In this document: one piece after another, positions 8,502 through 16,831 of the stretch
Layout: each line of letters starts with the position of its first letter
How positions within the stretch are numbered: the first letter of the stretch is position 1
Source: Motilimonas eburnea
GTDB lineage: Bacteria > Pseudomonadota > Gammaproteobacteria > Enterobacterales > CBDFNC01
Direction: 5' to 3'
Length of the DNA: 64,000 bases
Assembly: GCF_021295345.1 (NCBI RefSeq)
Contig: NZ_JAIMJB010000015.1
Span: forward strand, 62,001 to 126,000
Position numbers and translations under genes: made by a program
The notes under the pieces: generated by a model
The model's input: only the letters and a program-made list of their open reading frames with translations
Told to the model about the DNA's origin: nothing
Databases searched by the model: none

Positions 8502-9383
8502 TTAGATTTTGGTACCAGACAAGCGGGCCCATTCATCTCGAATGGTGGGCTCTGCCATCTCAAACTTGGCTTGGTAAACGCGATTTAGCTCATTGGCTTG
8601 CTGGTCTAAAATGCCAGATAAGCCTAACACGCCTGTTGGCTTGACTAAGGTGCTAATGGGGTCGAACAGCTCTCTGAGTGGGCCAGCTAGAATATTCGCG
8701 ACCACGACATCGGCAATGAGCCCTTCGGGTTGGTCTTTGGCAAGGTATAACTCGATTTTGTCGGCAACTTGATTCCGTTTTGCATTATCAAGGCTGGCGG
8801 TAATCGCTTGTGGGTCGATATCGATGCCGATGACCTTGCTAGCGCCAAGTTTTAATGCGGCAATGGCTAAAATTCCTGAGCCGCAACCAAAATCAATCAC
8901 GGTTTTGCCCGCCAGATCGAGACTTTCTAACCACTCCAAGCAGAGATGGGTTGTTGGATGAGTGCCTGTACCAAAAGCTAAACCGGGATCTAACATAACG
9001 TTAACCGCGCTAGGGTCTGGTACGTCGCGCCAGCTCGGACATATCCATAAGCGTTTGCCAAATTTCATCGGATGGAAGTTATCCATCCACTCACGCTCCC
9101 AGTCTTTATCTTCTAGCTGTTCGATTTTCCAAGCAAAATCGTTATCCATAATGGGGTGCAGTTTCAGCGCCTCAACGATGGGAAAGAGATCTTGCTCGGC
9201 TTCATATAATGCAACAATATCTGTGTTACCCCAAAGTCTTGTTTCACCTGGTAAGGGCTCAAAAATCGGGGTGTCTTGAGCGTCCACAAAGGTGACAGCA
9301 AGTGCACCTGAATCTTGTAATAGTTCACCGATTTGTTCGGCGGTTTGTGAGGTGGCATTCAGTTTAAGTTGGATCCAAGGCAT
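8502..9383 (-). CDS. prmA: Ribosomal protein L11 methyltransferase
   Basis: A 293-residue SAM-dependent methyltransferase that trimethylates L11. The N-terminal substrate domain begins [20 protein letters not shown], and the methyltransferase core shows [36 protein letters not shown] and [10 protein letters not shown]. The length equals that of E. coli PrmA. The reading frame stays open for 83 codons upstream (to 9632), but that extension has no family counterpart and the ATG at 9383 matches the known N-terminus. It heads the prmA-dusB-fis cluster. Confidence 0.96.
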   Translation of the reverse strand: MPWIQLKLNATSQTAEQIGELLQDSGALAVTFVDAQDTPIFEPLPGETRLWGNTDIVALYEAEQDLFPIVEALKLHPIMDNDFAWKIEQLEDKDWEREWMDNFHPMKFGKRLWICPSWRDVPDPSAVNVMLDPGLAFGTGTHPTTHLCLEWLESLDLAGKTVIDFGCGSGILAIAALKLGASKVIGIDIDPQAITASLDNAKRNQVADKIELYLAKDQPEGLIADVVVANILAGPLRELFDPISTLVKPTGVLGLSGILDQQANELNRVYQAKFEMAEPTIRDEWARLSGTKI

Positions 9384-9655
9384 GATGAGTTCTCGTGTAG
9401 ACAAGTAATGACCGAATAATGACGGTGTCGATATAGAGTTAATGGTAACACCGCCGTTTAGCTCAGCAAAGCCATGGGCTGGCTGTAGGGGGGATATCTT
9501 GTATCTGCAGCGCGTGAATGTGTCGCACCGGTAAGTGATTTTGTGTGAGCGGCATTGTTTTATTGGGTTGATAACGAGGTAATACAGGCTAAGCCAAGAG
9601 GGAGAAGTCTCCCTCATCATTGCAAGCACCACTTAGTTTGTATGACAGTCCAACA

Positions 9656-10084
9656 TTATTTGTGTACATTAGCCTTGCGGGATGAAGCACGCTTTGATGG
9701 CGCATAGATACTCAACTCTTGCCACTCATGGTGACGGTGTTGATAGCGAAGGTATAGCTTATGCATGGCATAAAGCGTCAATACCGTGGCCGAAATAGTA
9801 GCTGCAAATTGCTGAGAAAGTTGGATAATGACAGCGGAACAGGCAATGAGCAAGAAAGGGACGAACTCGTACAGCCATTCGGGGAGCATGAACAGGCTTT
9901 TTTTGGGGTGGCGACGTTCGTCTGTGCGTCGATAATTTGAGCGCATCACCCAAACGAGTGCACCAACAGAATAGAGAATGGCCCCTGCAATGATGCCATA
10001 ACTGGTTTCTAGCATAGAGATACTGCCGATACCTGCGACCAAGTAAGTGGTCGGAAGTAATTCATAGGTCATCTTGCTTAGCAT
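9656..10084 (-). CDS. Small inner-membrane protein of unknown function
   Basis: A 142-residue protein with about four membrane segments (near 12-28, 31-47, 70-90 and 93-108), a basic loop after the second one (SNYRRTDERRHPKKS) and a basic C-terminal tail rich in His, Arg and Lys. GGAGA lies six bases before the ATG at 10084. I do not recognise the family. It is a single gene, divergent from the response regulator at 10434. Confidence 0.6.
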   Translation of the reverse strand: MLSKMTYELLPTTYLVAGIGSISMLETSYGIIAGAILYSVGALVWVMRSNYRRTDERRHPKKSLFMLPEWLYEFVPFLLIACSAVIIQLSQQFAATISATVLTLYAMHKLYLRYQHRHHEWQELSIYAPSKRASSRKANVHK

Positions 10085-10433
10085 AAAACGTCTCCATTAC
10101 CTGTTTGTAATACTTCATTGAGGTTGTAAACAACGGCTATAGGGCCACTGAGTGGCTGTTCTTCATTGCTGGCGTTCACTCTCCTTATATTGATGTAGGC
10201 TAATGATAAAGTAGGAGGTGTGAGGAGTACTAAATAAGCTCATACTTCACAATTGCCCCGTTTGGTGTTAAAAAAATGTTGCAGTTCTACTTGAGTTTAG
10301 TCTCGAAAGTGTGATCTGGCCAAGGTTGTGGCGGTGGATTTTTGCTCAAAAGCTCAGTCAAAAGTGGTATTTCTGTCTATCGTTATGATTCTAAATTAGA
10401 AAAAAGTTGAGTAAGGCGGTTTAGTATTAAAGT
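10085..10433. other. Divergent intergenic region, no gene seen
   Basis: The 349 bases separate the membrane-protein gene (minus) and the LuxR-type regulator (plus). No ORF, strong hairpin or tandem repeat was seen. The AT-rich end (10375-10433) should hold the regulator's promoter, but no box pair with good spacing stood out. Confidence 0.5.
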
Positions 10434-11072
10434 ATGAAAATGAAGATAGTCATCATAGATGATCACCATTTGTTTTTGCATGGCATGGAGCTTATGCTGC
10501 AAAACTCAGGTGCCAACGTCGTGACTTTTGACAGTGCTATCACGGCGTTAACCCAGCTGAAAAATGAACAGCCCGATCTGATTTTGATCGACCTTGCCAT
10601 GCCTGAAATGGACGGCTTTAGCTTACTGCGAGCACTGGATGCGCGTGCGATGCTGTTCCCCGTTGCCGTGGTATCCGCATCGGAAGACATTGCGCAGATA
10701 TCTGATGTGTTAAACGCAGGGGCGATGGGCTTTATTCCTAAGTCTTACCCGCCAGAGAAATTACTTAACGCAATCGAAGACATCTCTATGGGGCATATTC
10801 ATGTACCTGAGATGCTCGCGGTAGAGTTAGCTCGGCATAAAGAAAATGAGCAAGCTCGAGCTCGCTGCACCCTTTCATCACGCCAATTGGACGTGTTGAA
10901 ATTATTGGCTAAGGGTTACCCAAATAAAAAGGTCGCTGATATACTCAACATTTCAGAAGATACGGTTAAGTTTCACTTACGTGGAATATATAAAGCCCTT
11001 GGCGTATCGAACCGAACCGAATCCGTTACCCGAGCCAATGAACTTGGGTTGTTACCACTTCATCGCGCTTAA
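10434..11072 (+). CDS. NarL/LuxR-family response regulator
   Basis: A 212-residue regulator. The receiver domain (about 3-120) has acidic residues in VIIDDHH, the phospho-acceptor Asp in LILIDLAMPEMDG and a conserved Lys in GFIPKSYP. The LuxR helix-turn-helix (about 145-205) reads LSSRQLDVLKLLAKGYPNKK followed by VADILNISEDTVKFH. A second ATG six bases in is also possible; neither has a strong ribosome site. It converges with the hybrid histidine kinase at 11223-13016, the only nearby kinase and so a candidate partner. It resembles the CrbR-like regulator at 27899 but is a distinct paralogue. Confidence 0.9.
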   Translation: MKMKIVIIDDHHLFLHGMELMLQNSGANVVTFDSAITALTQLKNEQPDLILIDLAMPEMDGFSLLRALDARAMLFPVAVVSASEDIAQISDVLNAGAMGFIPKSYPPEKLLNAIEDISMGHIHVPEMLAVELARHKENEQARARCTLSSRQLDVLKLLAKGYPNKKVADILNISEDTVKFHLRGIYKALGVSNRTESVTRANELGLLPLHRA

Positions 11073-11078
11073 TCCATT

Positions 11079-11240
11079 TATACCCAATCAACCTGTAAAA
11101 CTTGCCCTTTGGGAGCGCCACCGTACTTCCACTACGTTGTTACGCTAATTTAGAAGGTGTTTACATTCCTGCATTAGCGTGCCTAGTATTGAAAGCACGG
11201 TGGCGCTCTGAAACATGCATCTTCAAGTAGATTGGGTATA
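11079..11240. mobile_element. MITE-like palindromic element (162 bp)
   Basis: Terminal inverted repeats TATACCCAATC (11079-11089) and GATTGGGTATA (11230-11240) enclose two further nested pairs: GAGCGCCACCGT (11113-11124) with ACGGTGGCGCTC (11197-11208), and ACGCTAAT (11142-11149) with ATTAGCGT (11173-11180). It encodes no protein. The ends resemble short interspersed elements I associate with Shewanella/Vibrio-type genomes. Its right end supplies the last codons and stop of the hybrid kinase gene, so it inserted at or into that gene's 3' end. As a long hairpin between convergent genes it may also stop transcription from both sides. Confidence 0.75.
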
Positions 11241-13016
11241 TTTATTGACTATCTTGTTTAGGGCGATGCGTAATTGTGCGCCTTTAACCGGCTTGTGCAG
11301 CAAAATATACCCGGTTTCATCATGATTATGTTGAACTGGAATATTGATGTCTCCCGTGAGAATAATGGCGGGTATTTGGCTTCCTTTGACCTGATTGCAT
11401 GTTGTTAACAGTGAAGGCCCGTTATAGGAGCCTGGTAAGTTGTAATCACTGATAATTGCATCCACTTGGTGGGCTCTCATTAATTGTATTGCTCCCTCAG
11501 GCGAAGAGCTGCTAATGACTTGATATTGCCAACTTTCCAACATTGAGATCATGGCCTCTAGTACCATCTCATCGTCATCCACTAACAATATGCACTGTGA
11601 GTTTGCAACCTGATCACATTTGGCGTGAGCGCCGGCCTGGGTGAGCTGTCCTTTATCACCATACTGAAGTTGCAGACGAAACACCGTGTAGCGAGCAGGC
11701 TCAGAGTCTAAAGTCAGTTTGAGTTTTAACAGGTTGGAGATCTTTTTAGCCAGGGCTAAGCCAAGTCCAAGACCTTTGTTTCGGTTTCGCTCAGGATTGG
11801 CCAATTGGCTAAACTCATCAAAGATGGTTTCTGATTTATCTGCAGGTATGCCTTGGCCATTATCCCAGACTTGTAGCTCAAGTCGATCAGCGCGCCTACG
11901 TACTCCCAAGATAACCTTATTGGCTTTACTGTGCAGTAGCGCATTTTTAACCAGTTGTTCGACGACTTTACCAAGGTAATTCGGGTCGCTAAAGACGATT
12001 TGCTTGGTGGTGATGACCTTTAATGTGATTTGCTGCTTTAATGCCAGTGGGGCGAGATCTTCTGCGACCTTGGCTAACAAAGGAGCAAGTTCAAAGTGAT
12101 AACAAGTGGGTTTAAGCGTGCCACTGTCCAGTCGCGAAATATCGATCAGGGCCTCAAAATATTGGCTAAGGGAATCAATGGCGCGACCTGATTTAAGTAA
12201 AAGTTCATTGGCATAGGGTGATGGATGTTGCTGCTTTAACAGCTCGTTGTAAATGCCTAAGCTGTGGAGAGGTTGGCGTAAGTCATGACTGGTGGCGGCA
12301 ATAAAGCGGGATTTATCTTGGCTGGCTTTAACGGCCTGCGCCAGACTTTGCTGTTGATGCTGTTGGTATAACCAAACCTGGCGTAGATCTTGATGACGGC
12401 TCTTCATCAGATGATAGGCGTAATACACAAAGAAACCACAAGTAATCAGCTCGGTCACATGATAATGGAGTTGTGTTTCAGGCAGCATTATCAAGATAGT
12501 GACATAAATGGCAAAGGCAGCCATGCTGAGTAACAGGGAGGTCCAGAGTCTGCTCGGAAAAACGTAACAAGCCAATAATGGATAGCTGATAAACAAAACC
12601 GTATAAAACGTTTCAGAAACACTGGGTAGGCCACTCAGGAACCATCGATCATAAAATAAGGCAAAAAAGAAACACAAAATGTAGAACTGAAAGATTCCCA
12701 TCAAGCTATCAAAGTGCTTGGGTTTGTTGCGTTGATAACTTTGTTTATAAATACAAGCAGCCAATGCGGCTAACAGTAGGCGCAGACCCAGTAAGCTCCA
12801 GAAATGTAAACTCAATTGATAATGTACATAGTCTAAGTATCCTGCGCCGACAATGATTAAACTAAATATGATCAAGGGGATACGTAAAGCACCAGATTGG
12901 CTTGGCCATAATGCTTGTTCGGCAAGGGTCTCTTGTTGGCGGTTATTGAAATACCCGGTAAAGGGATTCATGTCAGGAGGCGAATGTAATCGGTTGGTTT
13001 GATTAGGCAAGGTCAT
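11223..13016 (-). CDS. Hybrid sensor histidine kinase with membrane sensor
   Basis: About 597 residues, in order: six or so membrane segments (about 45-195); the HisKA box with His in AATSHDLRQPLHSLG; the ATPase domain with KNALLHSKA, VWDNGQGIP and NKGLGLGLALAKKI; and a C-terminal receiver (ILLVDDDEMVLEAM, Asp in AIISDYNLPG, Lys in LLHKPV). The start is uncertain. ATG 13016 has GAGG eight bases upstream and is preferred over the first in-frame ATG at 13052, which lacks a ribosome site. The signal sensed is unknown. The last six codons lie in the inverted repeat of a MITE-like element. It is convergent with the regulator at 10434, a possible partner. Confidence 0.88.
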   Translation of the reverse strand: MTLPNQTNRLHSPPDMNPFTGYFNNRQQETLAEQALWPSQSGALRIPLIIFSLIIVGAGYLDYVHYQLSLHFWSLLGLRLLLAALAACIYKQSYQRNKPKHFDSLMGIFQFYILCFFFALFYDRWFLSGLPSVSETFYTVLFISYPLLACYVFPSRLWTSLLLSMAAFAIYVTILIMLPETQLHYHVTELITCGFFVYYAYHLMKSRHQDLRQVWLYQQHQQQSLAQAVKASQDKSRFIAATSHDLRQPLHSLGIYNELLKQQHPSPYANELLLKSGRAIDSLSQYFEALIDISRLDSGTLKPTCYHFELAPLLAKVAEDLAPLALKQQITLKVITTKQIVFSDPNYLGKVVEQLVKNALLHSKANKVILGVRRRADRLELQVWDNGQGIPADKSETIFDEFSQLANPERNRNKGLGLGLALAKKISNLLKLKLTLDSEPARYTVFRLQLQYGDKGQLTQAGAHAKCDQVANSQCILLVDDDEMVLEAMISMLESWQYQVISSSSPEGAIQLMRAHQVDAIISDYNLPGSYNGPSLLTTCNQVKGSQIPAIILTGDINIPVQHNHDETGYILLHKPVKGAQLRIALNKIVNKYTQST

Positions 13017-13069
13017 CTTGGTTGCCTCAATAGCACAAGGAAGGCTCAGCATATCATAAGCTTATAGAT

Positions 13070-13095
13070 AAAAAAAAAGCCCGACATTGTCGGGC
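13070..13095 (-). terminator. Intrinsic terminator upstream of the hybrid kinase gene
   Basis: GCCCGAC-ATT-GTCGGGC (13079-13095) followed on the minus strand by nine T. It lies about 150 bases after the aroQ stop and 53 bases before the kinase start, so it ends either the aroQ message, a small RNA, or an attenuated kinase leader. Confidence 0.9.
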
Positions 13096-13190
13096 AATCG
13101 CCAATTAGCTCTCTCGTGTCAATGGCGTAAAGTACGGATTACACAACCGCTCTCACACTGTTATGTAACTGTAGACCGTAAGCACGAGAT
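13096..13190 (-). ncRNA. Possible structured RNA (small RNA or attenuator leader)
   Basis: Between a hairpin behind aroQ and the terminator at 13070-13095, the minus strand can fold. TCTCGTG (13112-13118) pairs with CACGAGA (13183-13189), and TACGG (13133-13137) pairs with CCGTA (13176-13180). The arrangement is a folded body followed by an intrinsic terminator, without an ORF. No known RNA family was recognised. It could be a free small RNA, an aroQ 3' UTR product, or a regulatory leader of the kinase gene. Confidence 0.3.
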
Positions 13191-13219
13191 GAATGATGAC
13201 AAGTTTTTGATCTTAATGT

Positions 13220-13239
13220 AACTACCCAAATGGGTAGTT
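13220..13239 (-). terminator. Hairpin just after aroQ
   Basis: AACTACCC (13220-13227) pairs perfectly with GGGTAGTT (13232-13239) with a 4-nt loop, nine bases past the aroQ stop. There is no T tract on the minus strand, so it may stabilise the 3' end rather than terminate. Confidence 0.4.
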
Positions 13240-13247
13240 TTGATGTT

Positions 13248-13694
13248 TTAGTTAATTATTTTATTAGCCACGGCCCTTAAGGCAAATTCATAACCTTGGC
13301 TGCCAAAGCCACAAATAACGCCGGTCGCTTTATCACTTAAGTAAGAGTGATGGCGGAAAGCTTCTCGGGCATGCACATTGGAAATGTGTACCTCAAAAAA
13401 GGGAATATTCACTCCAAGTAATGCATCGCGTAGGGCCACACTGGTATGGGTAAACGCCGCTGGATTAATAATGATGTAATCAACTTTCCCCATAGCTTGA
13501 TGGATCTGTTCAATTAACTCGTACTCGCGATTCGATTGTAGATGAGCGAGTTCTAAATCCAGTTGATCGGCAAGGACAGTAAGATCGGCCACAATATCAT
13601 TAAGGGTTTGTGCACCGTAGATTTCAGGCTCACGTTTGCCAAGTAGATTTAAATTAGGCCCATTAAGGAGCAGCACTTTGCGTTTTTTTGACAT
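13248..13694 (-). CDS. aroQ: Type II 3-dehydroquinate dehydratase
   Basis: A 148-residue shikimate-pathway enzyme, a dodecamer in the cytoplasm. Signatures: [20 protein letters not shown] (with the catalytic Tyr region), the flexible loop [24 protein letters not shown], and [17 protein letters not shown]. Length and motifs are standard. In many relatives aroQ precedes accB-accC; here it stands alone, with acs upstream and the hybrid kinase downstream. The ribosome site (GAGA) is weak. Confidence 0.97.
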   Translation of the reverse strand: MSKKRKVLLLNGPNLNLLGKREPEIYGAQTLNDIVADLTVLADQLDLELAHLQSNREYELIEQIHQAMGKVDYIIINPAAFTHTSVALRDALLGVNIPFFEVHISNVHAREAFRHHSYLSDKATGVICGFGSQGYEFALRAVANKIIN

Positions 13695-13865
13695 AGATCG
13701 ATTTCTCTATACAGGATCCTTCTCTTAACCACCCTAAATTCGGATAAATATAGACAAAGATCAAGGCATGATGATTTTGACTAAAGAAAGCTTGAATACA
13801 TGAGTAAGTTGATGTTAAAGCCATTTAAATCATGATCTTACAATTCCAGTGGACTCACTTTAGAT

Positions 13866-13891
13866 AAAAAAAAGCCGGCTAGAAAGCCGGC
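13866..13891 (-). terminator. acs terminator
   Basis: GCCGGCT-AGAA-AGCCGGC (13874-13891) followed on the minus strand by eight T, 47 bases past the acs stop. The 13695-13937 gap otherwise holds only the aroQ upstream region. Confidence 0.93.
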
Positions 13892-13937
13892 AAGCGAGTG
13901 TAGAATGGAATTTTTTTTTATGCTTTCAATACCCCTT

Positions 13938-15887
13938 TTATACTACCTTAGCTTTTTCTTCAATCAGTTTATCAACCACTGAAGGATCTGCCAGGGTCGA
14001 AGTGTCGCCTAATGTACTGGTGTCGCCCGTTGCGATCTTGCGTAGGATCCGGCGCATGATCTTACCTGAACGCGTCTTAGGCAGTGCTTCTGCCCAGTGT
14101 AATACATCTGGTGTGGCGATCGGGCCGATCTCTTTACGTACCCATTGCTTAACCTCAGCATGCAGCTCTGGGGTTGGCTCTTCGCCTGCATTGAGGGTCA
14201 CATAGGCGTAGATGCCTTGGCCTTTAATTTCATGAGGGACGCCCACTACGGCCGCCTCGGCGATCATTGGATGAGCCACTAAAGCACTTTCAATTTCGGC
14301 TGTGCCCATACGGTGACCAGACACGTTTAATACGTCATCAACACGGCCTGTGATCCAGTAGTAGCCATCTTCATCACGGCGTGCGCCGTCACCGGTAAAG
14401 TACATGCCTTTAAAGGTTGAAAAGTAGGTTTGCTCAAAGCGCTCGTGATCGCCAAATACGGTGCGCATTTGACCCGGCCAGCTATCGAGCATCACCAAGT
14501 TACCTTCGGTGGCGCCATCGAGAATTTGCCCTTCGTTATCAACCAATGCAGGTTGTACGCCAAAGAATGGACGGGTTGCTGAGCCAGGTTTCAGTGCCGT
14601 TGCACCCGGGAGTGGGGTAATCAAAATACCGCCCGTTTCGGTTTGCCACCAAGTATCCATAATTGGACAGCTTGAGTTACCAATAGCGCGGTAGTACCAC
14701 TCCCATGCTTCAGGGTTAATCGGCTCGCCCACTGAGCCCATCACGCGCAGTGAAGTACGAGAAGTCCCAGCGGTCGCCTCATCGCCTTTTGCCATCAGGG
14801 CGCGGATTGCTGTGGGTGCGGTATAAAGGATCGTCACTTGATGCTTATCTACCACTTCACTCATGCGAGCAGTACTTGGGTAGTTAGGCACACCTTCAAA
14901 CAAGATAGTAGCTGCGCCATTGGCGAGTGGGCCGTAAACCAAGTAAGTGTGGCCTGTGATCCAACCGACGTCTGCGGTACACCAGTAAATATCACCCGGT
15001 TGATAATCAAAAATATACTTAAAGGTCATCGCGGCATAAACAAGATAACCCCCTGTGGTGTGCAGCACACCTTTAGGTTGGCCGGTTGAGCCAGAAGTGT
15101 AAAGTATAAACAATGGATCTTCTGCATTCATTGGCTCAGGATCGCATTGTACAGATTGATTTTCAGTGATTTCATGCCACCAAACATCACGGCCTTCTTG
15201 CCATGCGATATCACCACCGGTGCGTTTCAGTACGATTACTTTTTCAATGCTATTGACCGCTGGATTGGCCAGTGCTTCGTCAACATTCTTCTTCAATGGC
15301 ACAGAGCGGCCACCACGCACCCCTTCGTCTGAAGTGATCACAATAGAGGAATTAGAATCGATAATACGACCTGCTAGTGCATCAGGCGAGAAACCACCAA
15401 ATACGATAGAGTGAACCGCGCCAATACGGGTACAAGCTAACATGGCAATCGCGGCTTCCGGTACCATAGGCATGTATAAACACACCACATCACCTTTTTT
15501 AACGCCTTGAGATTTAAGTGCGTTTGCAAATTGACAGACTTCTTTATGCAGTTCGTTAAAGGTGAGCTTTTTGTCTTCTGCTGGGTTATCACCTTCCCAA
15601 ATAATGGCCACTTCATCACCACGGGTAGCAAGGTGGCGATCAATACAGTTGGCGGACACGTTTAATTGGCCATCTTCAAACCATTTGATGTTCACGTGGC
15701 CTGGATCGTATGAGGTGTTTTTAACCTTAGTATAAGGAGTGATCCAATCGACAATTTTGCCTTGTTCACGCCAGAACGCTTCTGGGTTAACGATGGATTC
15801 TTGGTACATCTTTTGGTAGCCGGCATCATCGATCAATGCGTTTTTGGCGATGTTTTCTTGTACTGGATAGACCTTTAAATCACTCAT
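13938..15887 (-). CDS. acs: Acetyl-CoA synthetase (AMP-forming)
   Basis: Activates acetate to acetyl-CoA through acetyl-AMP; the high-affinity acetate-scavenging enzyme. It is 649 residues, as usual. Motifs: [12 protein letters not shown] (P-loop-like A3), [27 protein letters not shown], and [11 protein letters not shown] with the C-terminal Lys normally acetylated for control. I start it at ATG 15887 because AGGAG lies five bases upstream; the in-frame GTG at 15893 is inside that spacing. CrbS/CrbR homologues, known acs regulators in Vibrio, lie about 8-13 kb away in this window. Confidence 0.98.
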   Translation of the reverse strand: MSDLKVYPVQENIAKNALIDDAGYQKMYQESIVNPEAFWREQGKIVDWITPYTKVKNTSYDPGHVNIKWFEDGQLNVSANCIDRHLATRGDEVAIIWEGDNPAEDKKLTFNELHKEVCQFANALKSQGVKKGDVVCLYMPMVPEAAIAMLACTRIGAVHSIVFGGFSPDALAGRIIDSNSSIVITSDEGVRGGRSVPLKKNVDEALANPAVNSIEKVIVLKRTGGDIAWQEGRDVWWHEITENQSVQCDPEPMNAEDPLFILYTSGSTGQPKGVLHTTGGYLVYAAMTFKYIFDYQPGDIYWCTADVGWITGHTYLVYGPLANGAATILFEGVPNYPSTARMSEVVDKHQVTILYTAPTAIRALMAKGDEATAGTSRTSLRVMGSVGEPINPEAWEWYYRAIGNSSCPIMDTWWQTETGGILITPLPGATALKPGSATRPFFGVQPALVDNEGQILDGATEGNLVMLDSWPGQMRTVFGDHERFEQTYFSTFKGMYFTGDGARRDEDGYYWITGRVDDVLNVSGHRMGTAEIESALVAHPMIAEAAVVGVPHEIKGQGIYAYVTLNAGEEPTPELHAEVKQWVRKEIGPIATPDVLHWAEALPKTRSGKIMRRILRKIATGDTSTLGDTSTLADPSVVDKLIEEKAKVV

Positions 15888-16198
15888 TATCACTCCTTGA
15901 AGGGAATTGTTATCAGTTTGCTAAAACGCACGTAAAAAGGCGTAGGGGTACGTTTAAGCCTGAACATTTATAATTATTAAACTCGAATAAAATAGGGTTT
16001 TTAACAATTAGACCTTTGGCTAAGGGCATATAAAACCGAGGCTTACTTTCTTGGTCAACATCATAGAGGGCTAAAGGTTAAAGTTATGTGAACCGCTTCA
16101 ATTAAATATTAATTTTTGTAACATTTTGTTGATATTGGTCACGTCGAGTTGATTCAGCTTTCAATATCCCATCTCTAAGTTATTGAGTAATTAGGTTT
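15888..16198 (-). promoter_or_regulatory. acs upstream region with a CRP-like half-conserved site
   Basis: The 311-base gap between the exonuclease gene end and acs is AT-rich and has no ORF. TGTGA-N6-TCAAT (16087-16102) keeps a perfect left CRP half and three of five bases on the right, about 200 bases ahead of acs. acs is CRP-activated in relatives, so the site is plausible but weak. No clear terminator for the upstream operon was seen here. Confidence 0.35.
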
Positions 16199-16822
16199 TT
16201 AAAGCAGGCTGGGCCGTTTCCCGTAATTCAGCTGCAGGTACATTAAAGCAACGGTAATAGCATCACCCATGGCGGTATGACGGCCCAAAATGGGAATGTC
16301 TAAGGTCGTCGCTAGGGTTTCAAATTTGTGATCTAGCCACGCGTCAGGGTAATAAGTATTAACCTTCTTATAGTAGACATGGCACAGCTCTATGGGTCGG
16401 TTAGGTAAATGAAAGCCGTAAGCTTGTTCGGTATAGCGGCTCAAAACAGCCAGATCAAACTTAATAAAGTATCCCAAAATCGGCCGATTGCCGATGAAGT
16501 TTAAAATAAGCGGTAAGGCTTGCTCTATGCTCATGGCCCCTTCAATGTCCTGATTTCGGATGTGGTGAACGGGGATCGAGTCAGCATTGATGGGGGTTTT
16601 GGGTTGGATTTTGATGCTTAATTTTTGTGACATCATCACTTTTTGCTGGCAAATCTTCACCGCGGCTAGGGTGATAATTTCAGCTGATTTAGGGTCTAAA
16701 CTGGTGGTTTCACAGTCCAGCGACACAATTTCATCACCCTGATAGGGGGTAAACATATCGGCAAACGGGGTTTGCTTGGCACGGCGTTTATCAAAAGGTC
16801 TGAGAAGTCGTACTAGCTGCAT
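16199..16822 (-). CDS. DEDDh 3'-5' exonuclease, DnaQ/PolC-epsilon type
   Basis: A 207-residue exonuclease-fold protein. Exo I holds the metal-binding pair in VSLDCETTSLDP (D, E), Exo II is LGYFIKFDLAVLSRY (D), and Exo III ends in RHTAMGDAITVALM (H and D). It is not the replicative epsilon subunit, as a clamp-binding tail is not evident. It lies 9 nt after the DUF294 gene, a pairing common in gammaproteobacteria next to acetate genes. The biological substrate is unknown. Confidence 0.9.
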   Translation of the reverse strand: MQLVRLLRPFDKRRAKQTPFADMFTPYQGDEIVSLDCETTSLDPKSAEIITLAAVKICQQKVMMSQKLSIKIQPKTPINADSIPVHHIRNQDIEGAMSIEQALPLILNFIGNRPILGYFIKFDLAVLSRYTEQAYGFHLPNRPIELCHVYYKKVNTYYPDAWLDHKFETLATTLDIPILGRHTAMGDAITVALMYLQLNYGKRPSLL

Positions 16823-16831
16823 TTTTACGCC

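Noticed and set aside
9384-9632. Open frame extending prmA by 83 codons upstream
   Set aside because: The extension has no PrmA counterpart; the protein from ATG 9383 matches the known length and N-terminus.
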